A DNA stretch of 60,000 bases, taken from Cryptomeria japonica (Eukaryota; Streptophyta; Pinopsida; Cupressales; Cupressaceae). Positions 10,661-22,469 of this stretch are shown here, piece by piece. The stretch lies in NCBI RefSeq assembly GCF_030272615.1, contig NC_081415.1, positions 506,371,373-506,431,372 of the forward strand. Direction: 5' to 3'. The stretch's first letter is position 1. Every line of letters starts with the position of its first letter. The notes beneath the pieces were generated by a model. It did not search any database, was not told the origin of the DNA, and saw nothing but the letters and a program-made list of their open reading frames with translations. The position numbers and the translations under genes are program-made.

Positions 10661-12430
10661 TTTCCATGGTTGTGTTGTTGTGATCATGAATATCTCTTCA
10701 TCTGTAAAATTGGAAATGAGAGGATGATCGCCTATGAGTGGTGCATCGGCCAACTGATCTGCAATAACTTGACCTTTGATAGCTTTACGGTCCACGTACT
10801 CAATGTCAAATTCACTTAGAATCATCACCCATTTGGCCAAGCGGCCTATCAATGCTGCTTTGCTGAGTAAATACTTGAGTGGATCAATCTTTGCAATGAG
10901 TTGTACTTTGTGTGTTAACAGATAGTGCCTCAGTTTAGTGGCTGCTAAGATTACTGCTAGGCAAGCTCGCTCAATAGGGGTGTAATTGAGTTCATAGCCC
11001 ACCAGTGTGCGAGAGATGTAGTATACAGCACACTCTTTGCCTTCTGCATTATGTTGTGCCAGTAATACACCCAATGTTGTACTTGTTGCTGAGATATAAA
11101 GTAACAACGGTCTACTTGGATTTGGTGGCATTAGCAATGGTGGATTCATGAGATAGTCTTTAAGCGTCTGAAATGCTTGTTGGCATTGGGCATCCCACTG
11201 AAAGCGGATGTTCTTATGTAGTAGATGTGTAAATGGGTGACACTTATCAGCCAATTGTGCTATGAATCTTTGGATGGATTGGAGTCGCCCTTGTAATGTC
11301 CTTAGCTGACTGATATTCTGTGGTGGTGGCATGTCCATGATTGCCTTAACCTTTGCTGGATCGACCTCAATGCCTTTGCTTGAGACAATGTATCCTAGAA
11401 GCTTCCCGGAGGTTACTTCAAAGACACATTCCTTTGGGTTGAGTCGAACACGGTATTGTTCCAGTCTATCAAAGATTTTATCTAAGATGTGGAGATGTCC
11501 TTCTCTGGTGAGTGATTTTGCTAGTAAGTCATCCACATAATCTTCCATCATGGTATGCATCATGTCATGGAAGATGGTGGTCATTGCTCTCTGATAGGTT
11601 GCTCCTGCATTCTTGAGACCGAAAGGCATTACATTCCAGCAATATGTGCCCCATGGACAGGTGAAGGCGGTCTTATGTTGATCTTCTGGTGCGATCTTTA
11701 TCTAATTGTATCCTGAAAAGCCATCCATGAGTGAAAGCATGGCATGTCCTACTGTTAGATCCACTATGATGTCGATATTTGGAAGGGGGAAGTCATCCTT
11801 AGGACATGCCTTATTCAGATCTCTGAAGTTAGTACAAATGCGGATGCCCCCTTTTGGTTTGCCAACAGGCACAATATTGGACATCCACTCTGCGTAATCA
11901 ATTGGTCTAATGAAACCAACGTCTAGGAGTTTCTTGAGTTCTGTTTTGACTAGTATTGCAATCTGAGGATGCATCTTACGAAGCTTCTGCTTGACAGGTT
12001 TGGCTCCTTCTGCTACAGTAAGGTGATGCATGACTAAATCAGGATCAAGCCCAGGCATGTCTGCATATGACCATGCAAAGTTGATCTGACGCTTTTGGAA
12101 GAACTCTATAAATTTAGGTTGTTCCTCTAGAGTGAGAAGAGATGCCAGATGTATGAGATGAGGATTTTCAGGAGTCCCCACATTGTATTCTTTGGTTTCC
12201 TCGATGAGAATCGTTGATCATTCCTGTTGTGGACTATTAGGGAGAATGTCAAACCCTTCATCCTCAGGCGCCTCAGAGAGGTTTTCACCGTTGGATACGC
12301 TCTTTCTTTTTACTTTTGTCGGATCAAACAGTGCCACAGTGTGGTTTTCACTAGAAGATCCATGTTTTATTGTTATATTTTTGCAGCTGAAGGTTTGGCA
12401 TCCGCCCCGAAGTATGCTGCGCTATTAAGT
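10661..12430 (-). pseudogene. Reverse transcriptase and first RNase H (Tat pol, middle part)
   Basis: The RT core begins with LLDVGFIRPIDYAEW and ICTNFRDLNKACPKDDFPLP. It contains FGLKNAGATYQRAM and the catalytic YVDD (11528-11539). The first RNase H follows (LYISATSTTLGVLLAQ). It lacks the usual Asp in its first motif, as is common in elements that carry a second RNase H. In-frame stops are TAG at 11702-11704 (inside FSGYN-IKI, where Gln is usual) and TGA at 12218-12220. The frame differs by one from the upstream protease part; the two overlap around 12380-12430. RT and first RNase H are in one frame down to the 1-bp deletion near 10622. Confidence 0.9.
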
Positions 12431-14766
12431 TCAATGGCGAATCCAGCTTTGTGATCCCCGCTTGGTAGGTTATCCCTTAATTCCAAAAAGTCAATGATGG
12501 CCTCATCATTTTAGAAGAAGTCAAGACATGGGGGATTTGGTTGGTTCCATTCGATGAGTTCAGGGTGGATAATGGGCATTACTTCATCGATTAGGTTAAG
12601 TGCGTTAGATGTATCAGTGAGGGTCAAGACGTTATGGTGAAGGTTGTTAATGGTACTCTCCCTATCAGAATCAGGCGTAGGATGAGACGTAGGGTCTATG
12701 GAAGATGTTTCCAGTTCAGGAACCCATGTGGTCTTTATCTGTGCTTCTCCGTAAACAGGGATGTCTTTACGTGGCGGAGGTGGTGATGTGTCTTCCTCAT
12801 CTGAAGTATTAAGCTGTACCGAATCAAATTCCCATTCATGTGAGTCGGTCTCTGAATCACTTTCCAGCATCCAGTTACTATACCATACCGGGATGTCCTT
12901 TGAGTTAAATACTGCAGGTGTGATTGGTTGATGTACCTTTGTAATGATCGGTGCTGCAGGGCGATTGATGGAGATTAAAGAATCTGATACGGGAAGTATT
13001 GGTAGTATTGATTCAGTGGCCTCTGCTAAAACTGTTGGTGCCATAAATGCTGTTGTGGGTTCTGATACAATTGTTGCTACTAATGGTGCGGCTGATGGGA
13101 TGACGAGTTCGTTTGATGGGATGAGTGGCATTGGAGATAGTTGTGTTGCGGTTGTGAGCCTTAGTGGGGCAGTCGGGATGGTGCTTGATGCCGCTTTGAT
13201 AATGAAAGGTGGCCTTTTGGCAGTAGGCTGACGAAAGGGTTTGCTGGGTTTCCCTCTGAATTTTAATTTAGGGAAGATCTCTTTTTCAAAGCCGAGGCCT
13301 GTATTTCCTTTGGGCTTGAATTCTGGCAGTAGAGGTTCATGTCGTCCTTGTTTGCAATATCCCAAAGCACTATGACCATCATACCCCATTCTTTGCATAA
13401 TGAGGAGGCCTTTGCCATACTGGTCTATAGGAAGTGTAACTCGCGGTATGTCAGTGGTGATGGGATCCTTATAGATCCATTCCGCCAGGTCCTCATCTTG
13501 TGTTTCTTCCTCTTGACTCTTTCCAAGAACGAATGGCGTCAAAGCACATGCTGGTATGTTTAGTGGTTGCTGGAGTACCTGCTGTGGTTTACCATGAGTT
13601 CTAGGAGAAGTGGGCATTTGTCCCACACAAAAGAGTTGACTCAGGTTGTATTCCCCAGGACCTTCCTCTGCGATCTTCATCTTAAGCTTTTCTTGCTTGG
13701 GTATAGTGGTGTTTGAACGGGCAAGAGAGGCGGGACTTATATACGATGTGGAAGAAATGGCTTCTCGATTATTAGGAACGGTAATCTCTGGTTGATGGTT
13801 GATATTATGGCAATATGCAAAGGGATTTGCATCACCCAGAATTGTGATCTCTACACCGTTATGTGGGAACTTGATACATTGATGGTAGGTAGATGGAACG
13901 GCCTACATGGCATGTATCCAAGGTCTTCCTAATAATAGATTGTATGGCAGAGGAAGGTCCAGAACCTGACAAATGATGTGCTTTACCATGGGGCCCACTC
14001 GGATTGGTAGTACCACAGCTCCTTTGGATGAACGCTCCGCATCGTCATAGGCTTTGATTGTGATCTTCTGACGAGGATCCACTGATTCTACCGCATATCC
14101 CAATGCTGTGACCAACTGCAGTGTACAAATATTTAGGCCTGCTCCATTATTGATCAAGACTCGCTTGATCCTATGTTGGTTAATAAATCCTTCAATGTGG
14201 AGTGAGGCATTATGTGGTTGTTGGAAGGAAGAGTTGTCACTTTCAGAAAAAGTGAGACAAGGTGATGACTTGAGACTTCCAACCATGGCTTGGAATTGGT
14301 TTGTATTCAGATTTGCAGGGACTGACGCCTCTTGGAGTGCTTGATCCAAGATAGTTTTATGAGAGGGTGATAGGCGCAGAAGCTCTAAAATGGATATAAG
14401 TGCAGGGGTTTTGTCTAATTGTTCCACAAGATTGTACTGCTTTGGGATGGAGGTGGTGCCTTGTGGAGCTACCTTTATGGTAACTTTGTCGCGACGCGTA
14501 ACAACATTGCAATTTGAGTTGGGATTTTTGAAGGTTATGGTTGCAACTTGTTCATTGGCATCATACAGATGATTTACAGTGTAATTATACGCAGCCTGCG
14601 TATAATCAGTGGTATCAGTGCCTCGCCTGGAAGTGGAAGGATCCCTTTGATCTTGTGATGGAAGTGGATTTTTGAACATCAAATGATCATTATCGGTTGT
14701 TTTAGGGTTATGTCCTTCAATTTCAATTTCTCCTCGATCAATAAGATCCTGAATGAGATCTTTCAA
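12431..14766 (-). pseudogene. Aspartic protease and G-patch-like linker (Tat pro region)
   Basis: The protease active-site region reads VLINNGAGLNICTL (codon 14149-14151), where the catalytic Asp of the family is replaced by Asn. The LLLGRPWIH motif follows before a TAG at 13903-13905. Downstream, a segment around 13425-13275 (GKGLLIMQRMGYDGHSALGY, then GNTGLGF) looks like a G-patch. A Pro/Thr/Ser- and acid-rich linker leads to a TAA at 12511-12513. The whole part is in the same frame as gag. It presumably matured the gag-pol polyprotein; with Asn at the active site it cannot have been active in this copy. Confidence 0.82.
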
Positions 14767-16203
14767 TCGGTGACAATTACTTGTCTTGTGCCCTCTTCCT
14801 TGATGGAATTCACAGTGTTCAGTATCTCTCCACTATGCTGGTTTGACTTGAGGCTCATAGTTTGATAGCTTAGGTAGAGTGACCAAATTTTGAGAGAGGA
14901 GTTGTCGCAATACTGTTTCAATGGGTTCCCCTAAGGGAGTGTATGTGCGTTTCTGTTTTTTCTGACGAGGTCTAGGTTCATCGTGAGATGTGATGCAACC
15001 TTGATTGGAAGGAACATTTGTGTTATTCTGAGGTGGAGGATTTTGTCCTGCAAACCGAACCACAGGTTGTGCATTTTGGATAGTCCTGGCATCCACAACC
15101 CCGTCATTGACAATATTCTTGTTTTTATTCCAGAAGTTTGGTTTATCGCTGTTGAAGCGTGGGCGAGGACCATCTTTTGGTTCGTTAAAGATTTTGATGA
15201 GTCCTTTCTTGATGAGTGCTCGTTCACATTTTAAACCCTTGGTGATCATATCATTAAAAGAGTCTGTGTCTTTGACATCCAGGTGAAATTCCATTTCTTC
15301 GTTTAAGTTGGAAATGAATATTTCCACTAGTTCTCGTTCAGGTGACTGAAGAGAACGTCTTCTAGACATTTGACGCCATCGTTGCAGGAATACTAAGAAT
15401 TGCTCACCTGGTTTTTGTTTGGTGTTGCACAGATCAGCCATGGTGATGTCGCGTTCAATGTTATGAGAGTAATGAGCTAAGAACTTTTGGATGAGTTCCT
15501 CAAATGTTCTAATGCCTCTTGGTAGTCGGGAAAACCATGATGTGGTTGTTCCTCCCAAGCTTTGGGGAAAAAGGCGCATTAGGTAGGTGTCTTCATATGC
15601 CACTTCAAGACAAGCGGAATGAAATTCTCAGACATGGTCGCGGGGATCCCCCTTTCCTCTATATTTTTTGAATTTGGGTGTTTCGAATCTTCGAGGAAAT
15701 GGTGGCATGTAAAGATTCCTATCAAAAGGATAGGGACAGATGTCATTGAGGCAGAATTGGTTAGTCTTGACACCACTATGAAGCTGTTGGGCGAGATTCT
15801 TGACTTGTTGCCACAACATCTCCATTTCATTTGGAGGAGGAGGTGGTGGGTTACCTCGAGGAATGTTATATTTGATGGGATCTCTACCTCTTTCCTCTTC
15901 ATGGCGACTTTGTCTTTCTGATGCTTGTCTTAATTGGGAAAGATCAAAGTCAGAGGGGAGTTTTGCTCCTTCTTGAGCGAGTCTCAAGAAGTGAGCATCT
16001 GCATTGCTCCTGAGTATTTCGTCAAACAATCTATTAAAGAGAGGGTTATGCTGAGCCCTTTCTATTGTTGCAGGAGTGGGAGTACTTGGGTTTTCGTCAT
16101 CTGCATTTCCTCCAAGTGCTTCTTGAAATTCATTGAGATTTTCCTCTTCTTCTTCTTCTCTTTCTATTTCTCGTTGTCTCGACTGTGATCGGGTTTGAGC
16201 CAT
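14767..16203 (-). pseudogene. Gag (Tat element)
   Basis: The start MAQTRSQSR at 16203 is chosen over an ATG 30 bp upstream because it begins the usual basic, acidic-tailed gag N terminus. A proline run lies near 15850. The capsid-like retrotransposon gag domain (about 15600-15330) contains TYLMRLFPQSLGG, TSWFSRLP and KQKPGEQFLVFLQRW. A CEFHQGRGHKTSNC zinc-knuckle-like motif lies near 14810-14770. In-frame stops are TGA 15628-15630 and TAG 14833-14835; both are one C-to-T step from CGA and CAG. The frame continues into the protease without a shift. Confidence 0.88.
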
Positions 16204-18402
16204 TTTGTTTATGAGTCTTTGTTGAAATTGCATGAAAATGATGATGAGTGTTTGATGAAATGAGAGATTGATGATTTGGTGAATTGTGTTGCATGTGGAT
16301 CTCTAGCACTTTTAAGGTAGATGTTACCGAAATTCCTTCTTTGAATTGCTTGTTTGTTTGAGAAGATTTGATGTGATAAGGTGTAGAGAAATCTGAGATG
16401 TGTTACAGATTTAACTACCTAGTAATGAGAGGATTCACTCATGAACTAGTTTTAACCTGCGTAGATGTGTCTCTTAGGATGAGCTTATCCTAGATGTAGA
16501 AACAATCTAAAAAGTGATGTGATGTGTTTGATTTCAAGCAATATCTAAAAGAGAACTTGGGACAAGAACCTCTTAATGTTTTGAGAGTTGGGATGGATTG
16601 ATGATGAAGTGATGATGTATGAGTGAGATGATGGATGAAAATGTTTTCAACTTCAATAAAAGCTTTGCGTCACAAATGGGACAAATTCTACCTCTTCCCT
16701 TTTAGGTGTTGAAGGTATTTCTCGAGCTGTGTTGTAGGTGATGCAGATGTTGGGAAAAAAGTTGGGATTAATCTTTCCTCCTTGATTTCTGTGATAACTC
16801 AGAGCTCTATATTGCATAAAAGCTCTGCGGTTTAATGATTCTGAATCAAATTCATTTGTTTTGCCTTGAAGGTATAGATGCATGCGATGTAGAAAGACTC
16901 TATGGGAGACAAAGATTTGTCGATTGATATAGAAGAATTTCCTCCTTTTGATCAAAGCCTTTGAGCTTAACGGTCTTCTTTTCAAGTTGATATTCTGATG
17001 ACACTTCTTCTTTCGCAAGATGTGAAGAATGGTCATAAAATTTTGACTCTTTGTTGTTTTACACTTTGTTTTTGATGTTTTTGGTTGTGTTGACAGATGT
17101 TTGGTTGGATGAATACTTTGTTTTTGGGAAGTGATTTTCTAAATTTTCTTTGACAAGAAAACAAAGCAAGCACACAAACACAAGAATGTTGCCTAAAAGG
17201 CACAAATGAGTATGGGTCTAGATTAACCCAATCCTTGGACTTGTATATGACCCTTCCTTTAGATGTATTTTAAGGTGTATTTTCAAAGCCTGAAGTCGGC
17301 TCAATTTGCACTTGGTCTTTAAAACGAACACACTTCAAACACTTTTTATCCCTAAGGTCAAATGGCCAGTTGTGATAAATTTAGCCCACATCTTGATATT
17401 TCTTCGACTTTGTTACTACATACCTTATGAATCCCGCCATGGCAGGTAAAGATGTGATATACTAAGTCTTGCACGAGCATAACAAATAGATGATCCCTAT
17501 GATGGGGGAGTCACCACTTTTATCTAGCCACAAGTGACTTTTCAAAAAGCTATGTTTCTACTCAAGGAAATATGTATGGTGAGTGTCTTGGGAGCAAAAC
17601 CATCTATGCTCTTGCACTAAATTATATCGCAAATATTCTCAATCAATAGAACGGGTGGGCTACTACTTAAAGGTGTTTAGTCATGTTCGATGTTTTTGGA
17701 CATAAGTTCATTCTGCAGTGACTCACTTAAGAGCCTTGTAATGGTGGTGGGGCCCATTTGTCCTTTCGGCCAGTTACACTGTAGGAACAGCTATACCCAA
17801 GGCTACAACTTTCGCTCTCACCTGATTTCTATAGCGGCTTGAAGGATTTACCGCTCGAGGTCGTTCCCAAGAGTATCGATCCCTTGGCAGGCCTCTCTTA
17901 AAAAGATAAAATTTGAGCGTTACTAACACTTTTCTCTTGCACCTAGGACCACGAAAGCCAAGGGAGAGGATAGTGTGTGTTAGAGGTAGGACCACTCGAC
18001 TGACTTTTTGCACAAGCATTCCAAACACGTAAAACACTTGTTCTTTTTAATCCAGCATTTGCAAATGTGATCTAACTATTTGGAGATGTTGCTCCAACAG
18101 CCATGGTGTTTGTTTTAACTTCAAAGGCAATGTGTTTTGTAATCTAGAATTCGAAAATCCTGGTCAACTTAACAAAAAACACGTTTTGCTTGAAGTAAAT
18201 CGCTTGCAAAAAAAAACAAAAAATGGAACAGGTGGATTGTAAGTTTTTTTTTTAATTGCACCAAAATTTGAAGTGTGGCTTGTAAATTCTTTAGTTTGAT
18301 GCAAGAAAAGAGACTTTGTGTGTTGATTTTAAGCACCAAAATAAGGATGAATCCTAGCTAGAAAGCAATGGAAGTAAATATTTGTTTTAAAGTGTTTTAA
18401 GA
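16204..18402 (-). other. Untranslated leader of the Tat element
   Basis: About 2.2 kb between the 5' LTR and gag. No convincing ORF is seen on either strand. The expected primer-binding site next to the LTR is absent: the sequence just inside 18402 shows no tRNA 3'-end complement. Long leaders are common in Tat elements. Confidence 0.6.
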
Positions 18403-19787
18403 GCACAAGGTTAGTAAATGATCAACAACACAAAAAGACACAAAAACCGTTAGATTGTTAGCGTCAGTCAATCAAAAACTAATCTAAAAAGGCATACCAA
18501 GAGAGATACTAAAAACATGCAAGCATATTTAACTATCAAAGCAAACATGATGAGGCATCTCCAAATACCTCCTAACATGCTCTTAATTTCTTCTCCCTTG
18601 TTCCTCTCCTCTCCAAGTTCCAAAATAGTGTAGCTCTCAGCAGCTTTTTGCACTATGGATGCTTATGGAGGATTGAGATTGTAGTATTGTGCTTCAAATA
18701 TGAAATGAAAAGCTAATACTATGCTATTGATGCTAAAACTGATTTATTTTAACCAAAATGACAATACATGAGTTTGCTATGCTAAATGCTCTCTTAAAAT
18801 GCCTATAGGTTAAATGCATACAAGTTTTCAGGATCTGGATTATGAAGAAATGGGCTCTATTTATAGGAAAAATGGAGCAATGGATGGTTGAGATTGAGCA
18901 ATCTCAACAAGGGTCAGGATTGAATGATTTCAAATCCATGTGAAGGCTTTCAACCCAATCCCAGGATGACAAGTGTCAATGTGAGATAGGTTGAGAGGGG
19001 AGGGAATAAGCATTAAATGCCTGATATGACTTTGGGATTTTAGAGTCAAGGTTGGTTGAATGAATAAAATCTTTATTCAAAGAATAAAGCTTTTATCCAA
19101 TGGATAAACTCTTGTGCAAATGTGAAATGGATGAATATGGTCAAAACAATAAATGTTTGGGGGGACAAGTTTGAAATAACCATAAATGGTTATGTAAGAG
19201 CCATAAATGGTCATGTAAGAGCCATTAGTGGTCTTGGAAGACTTTGGGGGTTAATTTGTTGAACACACAAAGCATTAAATGCTTTTCAAAGACTTTGGAG
19301 TCTTTGAGAAGTGACTCCATTTTGCTTAGGAATGTGACAATAGTTAGGGGATGGATTAGGCTAATCAGGAAGGGGTTAGAAGAATCTAGAAGGGGATTAG
19401 ATTTTGCAAGTGGATTTGGTGGGTGAGGGAAAATAGGATTTTATTAAAATAAAAATTCATTTATTTCAATAAATGTGTGCAAGTTGCATTTGTAGGAAAA
19501 TGCAAGTGGGGGGGAGATAATGATTTAAATAAATGTTTTTTTTTTTTAATTTATTTAAAAGAGGAAAAGGGGATTTAATTATATAAATAGATTTTATTTA
19601 TTTAATTGATTGAAATTTGATTTAATGAATTAATTAAAATAAATTGAATAATTTATTTAATTAATAGAAGAATGTTTGGGGATGAATTAATTAAATATTA
19701 ATTTAATTAATTGATGGCTAGTGGATTTTTAATCAAATAAATAGCGAATATTTATTTAATTAAGCTGGACAGATTTGTGTGACTACA
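18403..19787 (-). repeat. 5' LTR of the Tat element (inner end deleted)
   Basis: 1385 bp matching 1783-3167 with about 12 substitutions, mostly transitions. The outer end is intact (TGTAGTC in element sense, next to AGAAC). The inner end lacks the last 17 bp seen in the 3' LTR, and the primer-binding site is missing. This indicates a deletion after insertion. The 21-bp repeats recur at 19180-19242. Confidence 0.88.
18857..18865 (-). promoter_or_regulatory. TATA box of the Tat 5' LTR
   Basis: TATAAATAG in element sense, identical to the copy in the 3' LTR. Transcription of gag-pol would start near 18825. Confidence 0.7.
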
Positions 19788-19792
19788 AGAAC
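19788..19792. repeat. Target-site duplication AGAAC, right copy (Tat element)
   Basis: AGAAC directly follows the LTR end GACTACA and matches 1761-1765. Confidence 0.8.
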
Positions 19793-20540
19793 TATTTACT
19801 TTACTCAAGCTCTCCATACACACTCACGAAGTATAAAGGATGATGTGACTAAAGTCTTTTGTGTTGACACATTTCACCTGAGCTTGTTCCTTCGTTGATA
19901 TGTTCGTAAGCTTCCCCTCGAGTTAGAAAGAGGGGTGGGTAGTTCTTAGCAAGTATGTTTCGTACAAACCTGTTCCTTCATTGAAGCATTCCAAGGGCTC
20001 TTGTTGCATGATGATGTTGATGCGGACCAGAGGTTTTGTTATCAATTCTTTTCGGTGGATTTTATTCTTTCACTAGTTCTCTAAAAGCTCTTGTGAATGC
20101 TCAAAATGGTAAGAGTATCCTACATGGTCGAATGACTAAATGCAAATATAATTTCACAAAAAAATTAACCTTCACTCAAGCTCTTCTTAAGGTCCTTGTG
20201 AGGCTGTGAAATATGACATGTCAAATGTTTTTGGCAAAGCAATTTTGCCATAACCTCTACCTTTTCAAAGACACTCCAAGGGTCCCCACAAGTTCTAGGA
20301 TAGTGCATATATGTGGCAAATTTTTCAAGTGATTTTTTCTATGGAAGGTCATATCATTGACTAAGCTTTTCAAGGGCCCCATGGGTCAAATGAGAATGTT
20401 GATGCCCTAGTCATCATATTTTGCTGGAAGTCCATTTTCCACCAGGACATTTCAAATGTCCTAACAAGGTTACAAAACATTTCACGTCAGATCAAATAAC
20501 TGAGTCAATAGCCTTTACAGGACTTGTTGGACTATCCCTA
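19793..20540. repeat. Host sequence with degenerate ~95-bp repeats (right half)
   Basis: Related blocks begin near 19990, 20083, 20185, 20276, 20376 and 20456, about 80-102 bp apart. Each has a form of CAAGGGTCCTTGTGAGG followed by an AAATG-containing stretch, for example CTTAAGGTCCTTGTGAGG and CCAAGGGCTCTTG. Similarity is weak and was judged by eye. No coding potential. Together with 1540-1760 this looks like an old tandem array interrupted by the Tat element. Confidence 0.4.
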
Positions 20541-20779
20541 TGAAGGGGTGGAATGTTGACATTAGATTTAAATAAAAATTAATTAAATTAACAATAAATA
20601 TTTATTTCAGCATTCAAATAGAGGGTTTGGAAAGATTGTGTTGGATAGTTGATATATAAAATTTGCAAAGAATAAATTATAGTATTATACTTGGTGAATT
20701 TTAATATTAGTTGTCCTTTTTTATTTTCCCCTACATGTAATTAAAAAAATTAGGTATGATGTACAAGTAAATAATAGTG
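20541..20779. other. AT-rich spacer
   Basis: AT-rich sequence with AATTAAATTAA runs. No gene or element boundary is identified. Confidence 0.4.
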
Positions 20780-21920
20780 TGTTGAACCAAAGGTAGGATT
20801 GAGAGGGGGGGTGAATCAGTCTAAATAGAAAAGTTAATGTAGCACATAAACAATTGATCGACAACACATATCCAACACATGAACACCAAGATTTTCTATG
20901 TGGAAAACCCAAACAGGGAAAAACCATGGCGAGCACTTGCCCACAAAATATATCCACTATGTCTATCAGATTACAATGAAGGAGCTCACTACTCTGGATT
21001 TGCATACCAAGGCTAACCGCTCTTGGGGCAAGATACAAAAAAGACCCGCAAACCTGATGCTAACTACAACTAGGCAAGATACAACAAAATAATTTGAAAA
21101 GAAGGATCTGCTGATCATGAAGTTGTCCTTGAACTTTGCATCAAGCGATCAACATCAATTCACACAATTCTGATCTTATATGTCAACACACTATCTCATA
21201 CCTTTGCCACAGTCTCAAGCAACTTGCATATCATTCGAACATAACTCTTCTTCTCTACTCTCCACTAAATTTCACTGATTATCTTCACATCACATACTTT
21301 CTCTCTCACTCTCTCTCTCTTTTTATACACAACTTAATCACATACATTATTTATATTCAAGATAGGTCATCAAAACTTGAATCAAGTTGGCCTAAAGAAA
21401 AATACATCTTTCAGACCAAAAATACACACATTGATCCACTCTAAGAGAAAGAGGAGACCAAAACACATATTCCTAAGCTCAATACATCAATCCACAATCA
21501 TTGGAACAAAAACCTCAACATCCCAACACGCAACACATACATATAGACAATTAGCGGGCCAAAACATATTCTCCAATGCAAATAAATCTTATCTAGATCT
21601 CCACATGCTATGGTGAGACCCATAACACATCAAATTACCTTTCACAAATCATATCCAAACCAAAAAGTAGGATTAACAAAGAATACCACAACCAACAATG
21701 AAATATACCACAACATTTTGGGAACACAAAGATATTTTTGGACCACCAAACTAACATATCCACAATGACAAAAACATAATCAAAGAATATCAATACCAAG
21801 CAACATCAACAACACTTCTCGAACTTGAACACTTCTGGAAAAAAAAATAGAATAACTTCAATACCAATACATCAAGATATCTCTAAACCACGAACATTCC
21901 AGACCAACAACTGTCTAGAA
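20780..21920 (-). mobile_element. LTR fragment, probably copia type
   Basis: On the minus strand this reads as the 3' half of an LTR. It has a region with a TTTGGGTTTTCCACATAG-like segment (plus 20895-20915), a GATTCACCCCCCCTCTCA segment (plus 20798-20818) and an end GGTTCAACA at 20780. The same ordered motifs close the LTR at 51295-52423, so the two are related in layout. No primer-binding site lies beyond 20780 and no second LTR is seen. The A/C-rich stretch 21300-21920 would be its U3/R part. The far boundary is uncertain. Confidence 0.45.
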
Positions 21921-22469
21921 CAAGAAGTTTGATATTAATGACAACCACAACAACACATCCTTCAAACACAATGCACATTTTGAATAGACTATTTTTAAAA
22001 TCTACTATAATTCTATATATCCATCTTTTACATCTAGTCTTAAAAAACACAAGTTTTATATACATACATTTTAATTGGCTTACACTATCCATTTATATAT
22101 ATACATCCCTTTTAAAACATATCAGGTTTAATAATTATGTATATTAATTATTCTTTCTTTATATTTCTCATTGCAGTAAATTTTAAATTAATATAATAAA
22201 ATATCATGTTATGGATATAGGTTGATATATGGGTGAATTATGTGATGGAAACGTTGTTCACTAATGTGTGACACACCTACCTTTATCGATGAGAAAAGTG
22301 ATAATACTAGTTGATATAGCAATGGATCTCAAAATAAATTATAGACTATATTATCACTAACACTTACAATTCAAGTTAGTATTTGCATTTCCAAAGTAGG
22401 GAGCGCATCCTCATGATAAAAAAATCCACTGAAAGGATCGACGATATGAAATATCATGTTATCTTGTAG
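21921..22469. other. AT-rich spacer, nothing recognised
   Basis: AT-rich, with stop codons in all frames at high density. No repeat or element terminus could be identified. Confidence 0.4.

Larger units (their letters stand above)
1766..19787 (-). mobile_element. Tat-lineage Ty3/gypsy retrotransposon with antisense PMD gene
   Basis: An ~18.0 kb LTR retrotransposon on the minus strand: 5' LTR 18403-19787, leader 16204-18402, gag-pro-pol 16203-8916, repeat-rich 3' region 8915-3181, polypurine tract 3168-3180 and 3' LTR 1766-3167, flanked by AGAAC. The order RT, RNase H, archaeal-type RNase H, integrase is diagnostic of the Tat lineage. Long size, long LTRs and a variable, tandem-repeat-rich region between pol and the 3' LTR are also typical of that lineage. 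The LTRs differ at about 12 of 1385 positions, so the insertion is young compared with the other elements here. It is nevertheless dead: there are many nonsense codons and one frameshift, and the end of the 5' LTR plus the primer-binding site is missing. Confidence 0.92.

Noticed and set aside
17774-18037. 87-codon frame in the Tat leader, possible extra ORF before gag
   Set aside because: Some Ogre/Tat elements have an ORF upstream of gag, but this one is short, has no known motif and no good start context.
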